Below are positions 61,701 to 64,000 of a DNA stretch of 64,000 nt, one piece after another. The notes below the pieces were generated by a model that made no database searches, was not told the DNA's origin, and was given only the letters and a program-made list of their open reading frames with translations. This DNA is from Pyxicephalus adspersus. Taxonomy: Eukaryota; Chordata; Amphibia; Anura; Pyxicephalidae. The translations under genes and the position numbers were made by a program. The stretch covers positions 130,820,018 through 130,884,017 of the forward strand of contig NC_092859.1 of assembly GCF_032062135.1 (NCBI RefSeq). The letters are read 5' to 3'. How positions within the stretch are numbered: the stretch's first letter is position 1; the number at the start of each line of letters is the position of its first letter.

Positions 61701-63660
61701 AATTAGAATTAAATATTTACTCTTTTATGTGCCCCTTAATGTCCCGCTACAGACTTTATACAATTGTCCAAACCCTGGGTAAGAACCCAATAGGCCCTAA
61801 AAGACTGCAACAATAATAACTAAACCTGAACCACACAGATTCATTTCATTACAGTTAGAAATTTTGTTATGCATAAAGGTTTCTGGAAAAGAAAGGAAGT
61901 AATGGGTAATACATGAAATCACACCCTAATTTACCCTCCTCTAATATTACTTTACTAGGATTTAAACAACATTCTATATATGTATATTCTGGGTAATCTG
62001 TTCTCTACTCTGGACAATGAAATGCCTTGCATTTATGGTTAGAATGAGATCAGACTTACCTGTACATGTCCTGTGGTCCGGCATTAAAGCAAAGCCTTCA
62101 AGGCAACTGCACTCATAACTTCCTTGGGAGTTTGTACAATTTGTGTCACATCCACCATTGAAGATTTCACATTCATCAACATCTGCAACCAAAAAAAAAA
62201 AATCTTATTACAAACACGAGGATTGAGGTATCTTTTACTTATTCTAAGCATGCACATTATGGTATGCTCTTAATTGTAAATAATAATAATGACAATGCTC
62301 AGCATCTTAAAATTATATAAAGGGAGACGCAGTTGGCTCCGTAGCTAAAACTTTTGCCTGAGCAGCACTTAGGTGTCATGTTTGTATGGGTTCCTACGGA
62401 CACACCAGTTTCCTCTCACAATGCAAAAACGTGGTGATAGGTTACAGTGTAACCAGCACTCTTCCCTTATTCCTGTTCCATCGCAGGGCACCAGCATTGC
62501 ATTATTTTTTTCTTTCTAGAGATGATCCTCGTCCATCTTGATTGGGCATGCTAGGATAACGTAACACCCACGCAGACATGCAGGAGTTCATTCATTCCTG
62601 CCATGCACAATGGATGCCGGGTCTGCTAGGTTTTCCTGGCATCCAATGCTAAGCTGTACATGTGCACCTCAGCAAAATCTGAGAGCTATAAGCTGCGATC
62701 AGGCAGGTAAGAATAGTTATTGCAGAAGGGACATCACCTGTCCTCTCTTGCAAATAACCACCTGCCGACGTAAAGAATTGGGGCTTTAGTTCCATTTTAA
62801 TTGGATTCCTCCCAAAAGCTGGCTTTATACTGTTAGAACATATGACATTTGTAAGGGAAATTAGATTGTGAGGGACAGTCACATGAGTATGGACTTTGTA
62901 AAGCACAGTGTAATATGTCGGCACTATAAAAATGCAAGGTATTAACAATAATATATAATCTTAATCTTTATGCTGGTATTTCTTTTACAATAGTATAGTA
63001 AAAAAGACATACCAACACACGAGAGTCTATCATCGGATGGCTTATATCCAGGATTACAAGTACACTGGTATCGTCCAATCAGGTTTATACATCTTCCGTG
63101 TCTGCACAAGTCAGTGCTGAGCTCACACTCGTTGATATCTGCAAAGGAGATGAATATCGCAATTTAGAATGATTATACAGCGGGTTCTACCCCTAGCAGA
63201 TAAAGAACAGTCATTACAACTGTCTGAAAGAACATTAGGTATTGGGTTCTGGTTCAAAACAATGAATTAAATTTTTTAGTAACCATTAGGATTTTAGCTG
63301 CTATTTTGATGTTGATGTAATTTTTCAGTATGTTAAAATGTTTAATACATTGTGAAGTATTTAGTTAAGAATATTTAATATTTAAGAAATTGAACTGTAC
63401 TCCATGTTTGGTAAAATATCCTTAATGAAAAGGTGATAGCACTCTGCTGTGTATAATATTGTTGGCACAGTTCTACTTCATTCTAAATTTAATTTGAATT
63501 TAAATTAAATGCCAAAAATTGAGAATTAACATACCTAAGCAAGCATTGCCATCGGGTGTGACCTCATGCCCATCAGGACATTCACATTTAAAACTTCCCT
63601 CTGTGTTAATGCAGTTGCCACCACGACACAAGAGTGGATTTCGCTGGCATTCATCAATAT
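13363..63660 (-). CDS. fbn1: Fibrillin-1, 3' portion of the gene (34 coding exons, 5' end outside window)
   Basis: Secreted extracellular-matrix glycoprotein that polymerises into 10-12 nm microfibrils, scaffolds elastin and binds latent TGF-beta complexes. The exons sum to 4,670 nt: 2 nt completing a split codon, then 1,556 codons including the stop, so the whole chain is in frame. Most exons are single calcium-binding EGF-like domains of 117-132 nt with phase-1 borders (G|AY of the leading Asp codon). Three 8-cysteine TB domains (TB5, TB6, TB7) interrupt them. FBN1 identity: C-terminal motifs SLASWD, HNRYLI, SGNEDG and YLTGELGD, the furin site RGRKRR, and near-identical cbEGF runs such as [12 protein letters not shown]. 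The FBN2 tail, as I recall it, differs clearly. Human FBN1 would have five further exons between 44745 and 43885; they are not here. Signal peptide, N-terminal domains and cbEGF1-12 lie beyond the right edge. Confidence 0.96.
13753..15084 (-). other. fbn1 last intron
   Basis: 1,332 bp, the only phase-0 intron here. A segment from about 14021 to 14300 (starting cttaaagtgaaactaaaatcc) looks repetitive, but its ends are unclear. No exon or RNA gene seen. Confidence 0.6.
15085..15259 (-). CDS. fbn1: fbn1 exon, unique C-terminal region with furin site (human exon 64 equivalent)
   Basis: 175 nt. It begins HCVTGAG, runs through [15 protein letters not shown] and the [10 protein letters not shown] segment with paired cysteines, and reaches the furin processing site RGRKRR at 15118-15135. 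Cleavage there releases the C-terminal propeptide, required for fibrillin-1 assembly into microfibrils. The 11 codons after it (15085-15117) begin the propeptide with SANDT, a glycosylation sequon. The exon ends phase 0 (GATGAG|gtaata). Confidence 0.96.
15970..16201 (-). CDS. fbn1: fbn1 exon, cbEGF42 and cbEGF43 together (human exon 63 equivalent)
   Basis: 232 nt, the only exon here with two cbEGF domains, as in human FBN1. The first starts [16 protein letters not shown] and the second [16 protein letters not shown], ending [13 protein letters not shown]. The acceptor gives phase 1, but the donor (CAAGG|gtaatg) is phase 2. That marks the end of the modular cbEGF array and the switch to the unique C-terminal region. 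Confidence 0.96.
16202..18660 (-). other. fbn1 intron between cbEGF41 and cbEGF42
   Basis: 2.46 kb, AT-rich. It contains one foldback element of the ggcctgatttattaaa family (16701-16905). Nothing else recognisable. Confidence 0.6.
16701..16905. mobile_element. Foldback element, ggcctgatttattaaa family, copy 2
   Basis: Left end aggcctgatttattaaagct followed by ctccaagactggagagg. The right half has ggatcacccaagtttactc and degenerates near 16905, so the right end is truncated. Internal agcaaatgctttaaagaaatc is shared with copy 5. Confidence 0.7.
18661..18780 (-). CDS. fbn1: fbn1 exon, cbEGF41 (human exon 62 equivalent)
   Basis: 120 nt, one cbEGF domain beginning [15 protein letters not shown]. 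It continues [20 protein letters not shown], which is identical to human. Donor GTGG|gtgagt. Confidence 0.96.
18781..20877 (-). other. fbn1 intron between cbEGF40 and cbEGF41, with a GC-richer block
   Basis: 2.1 kb. The part at about 18890-19480 is clearly less AT-rich than the flanks and carries several short open frames on both strands, none similar to a protein I know. It also contains a small hairpin near 19718-19742 (ccagccaatatgcttggctgg). Probably an old unclassified insertion. Confidence 0.4.
20878..21006 (-). CDS. fbn1: fbn1 exon, cbEGF40 (human exon 61 equivalent)
   Basis: 129 nt, one cbEGF domain beginning [33 protein letters not shown] is near-identical to human. Acceptor ag|AT, donor GAAG|gtatta. 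Confidence 0.95.
21007..22519 (-). other. fbn1 intron between cbEGF39 and cbEGF40
   Basis: 1.5 kb of AT-rich sequence. I see no exon, RNA gene or clear transposon in it. Confidence 0.5.
22520..22636 (-). CDS. fbn1: fbn1 exon, cbEGF39 (human exon 60 equivalent)
   Basis: 117 nt, one cbEGF domain beginning [34 protein letters not shown] is almost identical to human. Donor ATTG|gtaagt. Confidence 0.95.
22637..23905 (-). other. fbn1 intron between cbEGF38 and cbEGF39
   Basis: 1.27 kb. The part at about 22800-23210 has hairpin-forming text (ataagggaggtgtcctgctgtgtcctccctatagg) and looks like a MITE, but its ends are not clear enough to call. A poly-A run lies at 23556-23568. Confidence 0.4.
23906..24028 (-). 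CDS. fbn1: fbn1 exon, cbEGF38 (human exon 59 equivalent)
   Basis: 123 nt, one cbEGF domain beginning [32 protein letters not shown] and [10 protein letters not shown] match human with conservative changes. Donor AAAG|gtgaga. It is separated from the cbEGF37 exon by 188 bp. Confidence 0.95.
24217..24342 (-). CDS. fbn1: fbn1 exon, cbEGF37 (human exon 58 equivalent)
   Basis: 126 nt, one cbEGF domain beginning [17 protein letters not shown] and ending [10 protein letters not shown]. Human has IDECKVIHDVCRNGEC at this position. Donor ATAG|gtaagt. Confidence 0.95.
24779..24887. mobile_element. Foldback element, ggcctgatttattaaa family, copy 3 (short)
   Basis: 109 bp, ends gggcctgatttattaatgct and actttattaaatcaggccc. 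It keeps both termini plus ctccaaggctggagaagat and gctgggtgatccagg but lacks most of the right arm, so it is an internally deleted copy. It sits in the 438-bp intron between TB7 and cbEGF37. Confidence 0.8.
25081..25287 (-). CDS. fbn1: fbn1 exon, TB7 (human exon 57 equivalent)
   Basis: 207 nt, a whole 8-cysteine TB domain in one exon, as in human. It starts [16 protein letters not shown] and contains [21 protein letters not shown] and [10 protein letters not shown]. The eight cysteines are present. Acceptor ttacag|AC, donor GAAG|gtatga. A long open frame on the other strand (24668-25381) overlaps this exon and is only its shadow. Confidence 0.96.
25523..25645 (-). CDS. fbn1: fbn1 exon, cbEGF36 (human exon 56 equivalent)
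   Basis: 123 nt, one cbEGF domain beginning [16 protein letters not shown] and ending ITETECI. NAS near the end is a possible glycosylation sequon. Conservation is lower here than in its neighbours. Acceptor ctaag|AT, donor ATTG|gtgagt. Confidence 0.94.
26162..26293 (-). CDS. fbn1: fbn1 exon, cbEGF35 (human exon 55 equivalent)
   Basis: 132 nt, a longer cbEGF domain beginning [38 protein letters not shown] is close to human, ending PDGEGCI. The unusual D-x-DEC start (human also has an acidic start, EDEC) fits cbEGF35. Donor ATAG|gtacat. Confidence 0.95.
26526..26648 (-). CDS. fbn1: fbn1 exon, cbEGF34 (human exon 54 equivalent)
   Basis: 123 nt, one cbEGF domain beginning [34 protein letters not shown] matches human with one substitution. 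Donor AAAG|gtgagt. Confidence 0.95.
26757..27190. mobile_element. Tigger-like or related DNA-transposon relic, partial
   Basis: Begins TA-caggaagtctcctagttacatacgag, which resembles the terminal repeat of pogo/Tigger-type non-autonomous elements, then tgttcttaagttgaatttgtatgtagg. The right end is not identifiable, so the end coordinate is approximate. It lies in the intron between cbEGF33 and cbEGF34. A short CR1/L2 tail fragment follows at 27262-27305. Confidence 0.45.
27653..27772 (-). CDS. fbn1: fbn1 exon, cbEGF33 (human exon 53 equivalent)
   Basis: 120 nt, one cbEGF domain beginning [16 protein letters not shown], then [19 protein letters not shown] as in human, ending MMSCE. Donor GAAG|gtaatt. 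Confidence 0.95.
28434..28550 (-). CDS. fbn1: fbn1 exon, cbEGF32 (human exon 52 equivalent)
   Basis: 117 nt, one cbEGF domain beginning [16 protein letters not shown], with [12 protein letters not shown] identical to human. Donor ACAG|gtccgt, a variant of the donor consensus that still carries GT. Confidence 0.94.
28644..28709 (-). CDS. fbn1: fbn1 exon, TB6 second part (human exon 51 equivalent)
   Basis: 66 nt finishing TB6: [12 protein letters not shown], then [10 protein letters not shown]. 150 + 66 nt = 72 codons in frame. Acceptor ttaag|AG, donor ATTG|gtaaga. The intron to the following cbEGF32 exon is 93 bp. Confidence 0.94.
30027..30176 (-). CDS. fbn1: fbn1 exon, TB6 first part (human exon 50 equivalent)
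   Basis: 150 nt, first part of an 8-cysteine TB domain: [16 protein letters not shown], the ECCCAM cysteine triplet, then [23 protein letters not shown] keeps the sequon found in human (NHSKQECCC). Donor GATG|gtatta, phase 1. The domain is completed at 28644-28709. Confidence 0.95.
30177..32504 (-). other. fbn1 intron between cbEGF31 and TB6
   Basis: 2.3 kb. It holds one foldback element (32116-32327). The rest is AT-rich with no recognisable feature. Confidence 0.6.
32116..32327. mobile_element. Foldback element, ggcctgatttattaaa family, copy 4
   Basis: 212 bp. Left end agacctgatttggtaaaactt, right end ttttattatatcaggccc. The interior carries ccagaatggatcttg and caattcctggtttgttggatc facing each other. 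A full-length but diverged copy. Confidence 0.75.
32505..32630 (-). CDS. fbn1: fbn1 exon, cbEGF31 (human exon 49 equivalent)
   Basis: 126 nt, one cbEGF domain beginning [17 protein letters not shown] and ending LSSTGRRCQ, almost the same as human cbEGF31. Acceptor ag|AC, donor CAAG|gtagag. It precedes TB6. Confidence 0.95.
32717..32836 (-). CDS. fbn1: fbn1 exon, cbEGF30 (human exon 48 equivalent)
   Basis: 120 nt, one cbEGF domain beginning [30 protein letters not shown] is identical to human. Donor GAAG|gtacgg. The intron to the next exon is only 86 bp. Confidence 0.95.
32837..34427 (-). other. fbn1 intron between cbEGF29 and cbEGF30
   Basis: 1.6 kb. A segment starting near 33793 (tttaaagaagacctatcaccac) resembles repeats I associate with frogs, but no ends can be set. 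No coding exon. Confidence 0.45.
34428..34556 (-). CDS. fbn1: fbn1 exon, cbEGF29 (human exon 47 equivalent)
   Basis: 129 nt, one cbEGF domain beginning [18 protein letters not shown]. It has a slightly long first loop, as in human cbEGF29. Ends MTSDGRTCL, donor CTGG|gtgagt. Confidence 0.95.
34557..36106 (-). other. fbn1 intron between cbEGF28 and cbEGF29
   Basis: 1.55 kb. It contains a TA dinucleotide run (35157-35177) and a pyrimidine-rich stretch (about 35710-35800). No other feature seen. Confidence 0.5.
35157..35177. repeat. (TA)n microsatellite
   Basis: About ten uninterrupted TA units in an intron. Confidence 0.9.
36107..36223 (-). CDS. fbn1: fbn1 exon, cbEGF28 (human exon 46 equivalent)
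   Basis: 117 nt, a short cbEGF domain beginning [15 protein letters not shown] and ending [13 protein letters not shown] is a glycosylation sequon. The SHNNDC end matches human. Donor ATAG|gtaaga. Confidence 0.95.
   Translation of the reverse strand: MLMNVKEILVAMGHVEIQLDLTTAAVMMGSSFRTTMIV
36912..37037 (-). CDS. fbn1: fbn1 exon, cbEGF27 (human exon 45 equivalent)
   Basis: 126 nt, one cbEGF domain beginning [17 protein letters not shown] and ending [12 protein letters not shown]. The unusual DRNEC start (Arg instead of a hydrophobic residue) is shared with human cbEGF27. Donor CTGG|gtgggt. Confidence 0.95.
37038..40477 (-). other. fbn1 intron between cbEGF26 and cbEGF27
   Basis: 3.4 kb. It contains the GC-rich inverted-repeat element at 38040-38378. 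Elsewhere AT-rich, without recognisable exons. Confidence 0.6.
38040..38378. mobile_element. Inverted-repeat MITE, AAGCTRCGTACACAC family, copy 1
   Basis: About 340 bp, markedly GC-richer than the intron around it. Ends ttaagctacgtacacac and gtgtgtatacagcttaa are inverted repeats. The interior has ggaaaggatcatgaaagatcctttcc, a strong hairpin, and ctcccctctccatagagc. The same order of motifs occurs in inverse orientation at 50422-50755. Open frames within it are shadows of these palindromes. Confidence 0.85.
40478..40600 (-). CDS. fbn1: fbn1 exon, cbEGF26 (human exon 44 equivalent)
   Basis: 123 nt, one cbEGF domain beginning [17 protein letters not shown] and ending FTPTGQCV. Six cysteines, phase-1 borders, donor GTCG|gtgaga. 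Human has [16 protein letters not shown]. Confidence 0.95.
40601..42063 (-). other. fbn1 intron between cbEGF25 and cbEGF26
   Basis: 1.46 kb. No transposon with clear ends and no exon. Short open frames near 40881-41310 do not resemble known proteins. Confidence 0.5.
42064..42189 (-). CDS. fbn1: fbn1 exon, cbEGF25 (human exon 43 equivalent)
   Basis: 126 nt, one cbEGF domain. [17 protein letters not shown] and the following [11 protein letters not shown] are identical to human cbEGF25 as I recall it, the best-conserved cbEGF in the window. Donor GAAG|gtaaga. Confidence 0.96.
42271..42342 (-). CDS. fbn1: fbn1 exon, TB5 second part (human exon 42 equivalent)
   Basis: 72 nt completing TB5: [14 protein letters not shown] then [10 protein letters not shown]. 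With the 159-nt exon upstream this gives 231 nt or 77 codons, so the domain is whole. Donor GTCG|gtaagt. It is followed by an intron of only 81 bp. The acceptor is preceded by a clean polypyrimidine tract. Confidence 0.94.
42343..43726 (-). other. fbn1 intron that splits TB5
   Basis: 1.38 kb between the two TB5 exons. It contains a foldback MITE at 42748-42891. I also checked it for the missing human exons 36-40 and found no cysteine-rich segment. Confidence 0.6.
42748..42891. mobile_element. Foldback MITE-like element
   Basis: About 144 bp. Left end ggactctatttataaatcagg, right end ccctgctttataaataaacc, an imperfect inverted pair. The interior continues the fold (cattcc...tttgagggaatg). No coding capacity. 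Confidence 0.6.
43727..43885 (-). CDS. fbn1: fbn1 exon, TB5 first part (human exon 41 equivalent)
   Basis: 159 nt encoding the first part of an 8-cysteine TGF-beta-binding-protein-like domain. It starts [10 protein letters not shown], contains the cysteine triplet [12 protein letters not shown], and ends ECPLPST before the donor ACTG|gtgagc. DNQTC and YNMTK are N-glycosylation sequons. Human TB5 is where geleophysic and acromicric dysplasia variants cluster. The domain is completed by the exon at 42271. The exon just upstream encodes cbEGF21 instead of the expected cbEGF24. Confidence 0.95.
43886..44744 (-). other. fbn1 intron at the position of missing exons 36-40
   Basis: 859 bp, no N. It joins the cbEGF21 exon to the TB5 exon. 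I read it on the minus strand for cysteine-rich segments, D-x-D/N-E-C starts and CCC triplets and found none. Nothing resembles cbEGF22, TB4 (with RGD), cbEGF23 or cbEGF24. A donor-like ctcac|c (gtgaga on the minus strand, near 44020) is preceded by sequence with stops in the useful frames. It contains a small palindrome (tactactaatttgtagta, 44465-44482) and no clear transposon. Confidence 0.7.
44745..44867 (-). CDS. fbn1: fbn1 exon, cbEGF21 (human exon 35 equivalent)
   Basis: 123 nt, one cbEGF domain beginning [16 protein letters not shown] and ending [10 protein letters not shown]. It matches human cbEGF21 ([15 protein letters not shown]) closely, so its assignment is firm. Donor ACAG|gtaatg is intact. 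In human FBN1 the next unit is cbEGF22 followed by TB4, but the next exon downstream here encodes TB5. The split codon ACA G|AC restores an Asp and keeps the frame across the join. Confidence 0.95.
44970..45552. mobile_element. Tigger/pogo-like non-autonomous DNA transposon
   Basis: 583 bp flanked by TA on both sides (44968-44969 and 45553-45554). Left terminus cagtggcacctcggtataag, right terminus cttataccaaggtactactg, inverted repeats of each other, with subterminal repeats of ggtataagtcc. The tail cttatgggaaaaatttg is typical of vertebrate Tigger-derived elements. It lies in the intron upstream of the cbEGF21 exon, close to the site of the missing exons. Confidence 0.85.
45553..46559 (-). 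other. Remainder of fbn1 intron between cbEGF20 and cbEGF21
   Basis: About 1 kb, AT-rich. A segment near 45880-46330 with several short plus-strand open frames may be an old repeat, but I cannot name it. Confidence 0.4.
46560..46685 (-). CDS. fbn1: fbn1 exon, cbEGF20 (human exon 34 equivalent)
   Basis: 126 nt, one cbEGF domain beginning [17 protein letters not shown] and ending [12 protein letters not shown]. Six cysteines, phase-1 borders, donor GAAG|gtacag. It corresponds to human LDECSENLNLC. Confidence 0.95.
46686..47680 (-). other. fbn1 intron between cbEGF19 and cbEGF20
   Basis: 995 bp. I see nothing beyond AT-rich intron sequence. Confidence 0.5.
47681..47803 (-). CDS. fbn1: fbn1 exon, cbEGF19 (human exon 33 equivalent)
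   Basis: 123 nt, one cbEGF domain beginning [28 protein letters not shown] is the same as the human segment I remember. NGT in the first loop is an N-glycosylation sequon. Donor ACAG|gtatgt. Confidence 0.95.
47804..49261 (-). other. fbn1 intron between cbEGF18 and cbEGF19
   Basis: 1.46 kb. No recognisable feature; the stretch near 48210-48440 is somewhat GT-rich. Confidence 0.5.
49262..49384 (-). CDS. fbn1: fbn1 exon, cbEGF18 (human exon 32 equivalent)
   Basis: 123 nt, one cbEGF domain beginning [18 protein letters not shown] and continuing [27 protein letters not shown] matches human cbEGF18. Donor ACAG|gtacag, acceptor ag|AT. Human exons 31 and 32 are adjacent, so nothing appears to be missing between this exon and the one at 58529. 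Confidence 0.95.
50422..50755. mobile_element. Inverted-repeat MITE, AAGCTRCGTACACAC family, copy 2
   Basis: About 334 bp. Ends aaagctgcgtacacac and gtgtgtacgcagcttt form a clean 16-bp inverted pair. Inside are ttggaaaggatctttcacg and its inverse, a second palindrome (cccgataattggccgatacc), and ctctatggagagggga. The sequence matches the copy at 38040-38378 in opposite orientation and is better preserved. Flanking TA on both sides may be the target duplication. Confidence 0.88.
55725..55912. repeat. Degenerate tandem repeat, unit about 30 bp
   Basis: Five to six loosely similar units share the pattern ttgcatttagatggtc...tctaa.agg: for example gcatttagatggtctcatct, gcattcaggtagttctatct and gaattcaggtggtttcctct. 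Substitutions are many, so the array is old or derived from a decayed element. Confidence 0.55.
56404..56565 (-). pseudogene. Tc1/mariner-like transposase fragment
   Basis: Minus-strand reading NFVLPSF, then after a frame change EDPFLFQH, a stop where the catalytic Asp should be, then [13 protein letters not shown] and SKSPDLN. These match the central part of Tc1-type DDE transposases (FLFQHDCAPVHKA ... SPDLNPIE). It has stops and frameshifts and no identifiable terminal repeats, so it is a dead fragment. Confidence 0.75.
57594..58083. other. Assembly gap (490 N)
   Basis: Run of 490 unresolved bases inside the longest fbn1 intron. Open frames that cross it are meaningless. Human exons 31 and 32 flank the corresponding position directly, so no fbn1 exon is expected inside, although a displaced exon cannot be excluded. 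Confidence 0.99.
58529..58654 (-). CDS. fbn1: fbn1 exon, cbEGF17 (human exon 31 equivalent)
   Basis: 126 nt, one cbEGF domain beginning [15 protein letters not shown]. It carries [11 protein letters not shown] and the basic [11 protein letters not shown] loop characteristic of FBN1 cbEGF17. Donor ACAG|gtaaca. The next exon in the transcript is about 9.1 kb away, across the longest intron in the window, which contains an assembly gap. Confidence 0.95.
58939..59165. mobile_element. Foldback element, ggcctgatttattaaa family, copy 5
   Basis: 227 bp, the most complete copy. Left arm gggcctaatttattaaagct, ctccaaggctggagag, gtgaacctgggtgatcc. Central ttgctaacaaatagcaaatg. Right arm gctggatcatccaggttcac, ctctccagccttggaaagct, tttaaaaatcaggctc. 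It can fold along almost its full length. Confidence 0.85.
59451..59576 (-). CDS. fbn1: fbn1 exon, cbEGF16 (human exon 30 equivalent)
   Basis: 126 nt, one cbEGF domain beginning [17 protein letters not shown], followed by [11 protein letters not shown], which is identical to the human segment as I recall it. Six cysteines, phase-1 borders, donor CTAG|gtaact. Confidence 0.95.
59577..62059 (-). other. fbn1 intron between cbEGF15 and cbEGF16
   Basis: 2.5 kb. Apart from the element at 59698-60244 it holds an AT-rich stretch with a T run near 61447-61467 and no exon or RNA gene that I can recognise. Confidence 0.5.
59698..60244. mobile_element. MITE-like element with ttttacttaaag ends and internal perfect hairpin
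   Basis: About 547 bp. Ends ttttacttaaag and ctttaagtaaaa (one base from perfect at the outer edge) are inverted. The interior is GC-richer than the intron and contains a perfect 15-bp inverted repeat (59854-59868 with 59882-59896), a second pair around ctatgtcaccc/gggtgacatag (60000-60038), and long T/A runs. No coding capacity. Confidence 0.6.
62060..62182 (-). CDS. fbn1: fbn1 exon, cbEGF15 (human exon 29 equivalent)
   Basis: 123 nt, one cbEGF domain beginning [16 protein letters not shown], with GSYECSC in the middle and ALMPDHRTC at the end. Six cysteines. Acceptor ag|AT, donor ACAG|gtaagt. The ALMPD motif is shared with human cbEGF15. Confidence 0.95.
62325..62945 (+). mobile_element. 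SINE/LINE-derived retroposon relic interrupted by another insertion
   Basis: The left part (62325-62445) has ggctccgtagctaaaac, ttttgcctgagcagcact and gtttcctctcacaatgcaaaaac, the text of a widespread frog/fish retroposon. The right part (about 62840-62945) has ttagattgtgaggg and gtaatatgtcggcactata, its usual 3' end. The intervening 62480-62830 is unrelated and probably a later insertion. It lies between the cbEGF14 and cbEGF15 exons. Confidence 0.5.
63013..63138 (-). CDS. fbn1: fbn1 exon, cbEGF14 (human exon 28 equivalent)
   Basis: 126 nt, one cbEGF domain beginning [17 protein letters not shown] and ending in a cysteine followed by V. Six cysteines and the aromatic Y of the GRYQC segment are in place. 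Borders are phase 1 with donor GTTG|gtatgt. It lies 396 bp from the cbEGF13 exon. Human FBN1 has INECELSAHLC at this position. Confidence 0.95.
63535..63660 (-). CDS. fbn1: fbn1 exon, cbEGF13 (human exon 27 equivalent)
   Basis: First fbn1 exon visible; 126 nt, one complete calcium-binding EGF domain. It starts [15 protein letters not shown] and has six cysteines, with the Ca-binding D-x-D-E and a central N. Acceptor ag|AT and donor TTAG|gtatgt give phase-1 borders. It lies in the region of human FBN1 (exons 24-32) where variants cause neonatal Marfan syndrome. The preceding exons are outside the window. Confidence 0.95.
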   Translation of the reverse strand: MLMNASEIHSCVVVATALTQREVLNVNVLMGMRSHPMAMLA

Positions 63661-63940
63661 CTGAAATACAGATGAAAATAATGTTCCAGGTTAAGGAAAA
63701 CAATATTATATAATTTGTGTGCAATAACAGAATTTAATTAAATATCAAAAGGTTGCAAGGATATAACTGAATAAGTATATAACACCATTTATCATAACAT
63801 AATAACATTCCTATAATTCTACAATATAGGATATAAAAAGTGAACATCTGGTTACATATCTATTAACAAAAACTCTTTTTTCTTTCTGTCTAGGACACCT
63901 TATTTATGAACTTATGATAACAAAACATATAGGATCTGTT

Positions 63941-63945
63941 TATCT

Positions 63946-64000
<55 letters not shown>
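63941..64000 (+). repeat. (TATC)n microsatellite at the window edge
   Basis: About 15 tetranucleotide units with one interruption (ctattatc near 63957). It continues past the window end, so its full length is unknown. Confidence 0.97.

Noticed and set aside
13363..63660. Gene is fibrillin-2 or fibrillin-3
   Set aside because: The C-terminal tail (SLASWD, HNRYLI, GELGD then LKMKI), the furin-site context and single cbEGF sequences follow human FBN1. The FBN2 tail as I recall it differs in this region.
13363..63660. Regularly spaced short similar segments could be mistaken for a CRISPR-like array
   Set aside because: They are 117-132-nt cbEGF exons with splice sites and coding similarity, hundreds to thousands of bases apart, in a vertebrate gene.

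Overview
This window is vertebrate, intron-rich nuclear DNA, most probably from a neobatrachian (ranoid-like) frog. The host call rests on a conserved fibrillin gene together with repeat families I associate with frog genomes: a foldback element ending in GGCCTGATTTATTAAAGC, CR1/L2-like and Tx1/L1-like LINE relics, and Tigger-like and other terminal-inverted-repeat elements. There is no bacterial, plasmid or viral gene, and no CRISPR array.

The only protein-coding gene I can support is the 3' half of fibrillin-1 (fbn1), read on the minus strand. It enters at the right edge (first exon 63535-63660) and stops at 13363. I resolved 34 coding exons with canonical GT-AG borders. Together they total 4,670 nt and stay in frame from end to end, about 1,555 residues. 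Reading 5' to 3' (right to left) the order is cbEGF13-21, then TB5, cbEGF25-31, TB6, cbEGF32-36, TB7, cbEGF37-43 and the unique C-terminal region with a furin site (RGRKRR). The last part is a 140-residue C-terminal propeptide equivalent to asprosin. Identification as FBN1 rather than FBN2 rests on the C-terminal tail and on many long matches to the human protein as I remember it. Domain and exon numbers follow human FBN1 (65 coding exons, 43 cbEGF, 7 TB) from memory.

The main anomaly lies between the exon at 44745-44867 (cbEGF21, human exon 35) and the exon at 43727-43885 (first half of TB5, human exon 41). The five exons expected there (human 36-40: cbEGF22, TB4 with its RGD integrin-binding motif, cbEGF23, cbEGF24) are absent. 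Only an 859-bp intron without any N separates the two, and the join keeps the reading frame. This is either a real in-frame loss of the RGD-bearing TB4 block or an assembly omission.

Layout: 1-12450 is intergenic sequence downstream of fbn1, rich in LINE and MITE relics. About 12450-13362 is the probable 3' UTR, with two miR-29 seed matches and a poly(A) signal. 13363-63660 holds exons and introns. Introns range from 81 bp to about 9.1 kb; the longest holds a 490-bp assembly gap. The right edge ends in a (TATC)n microsatellite.
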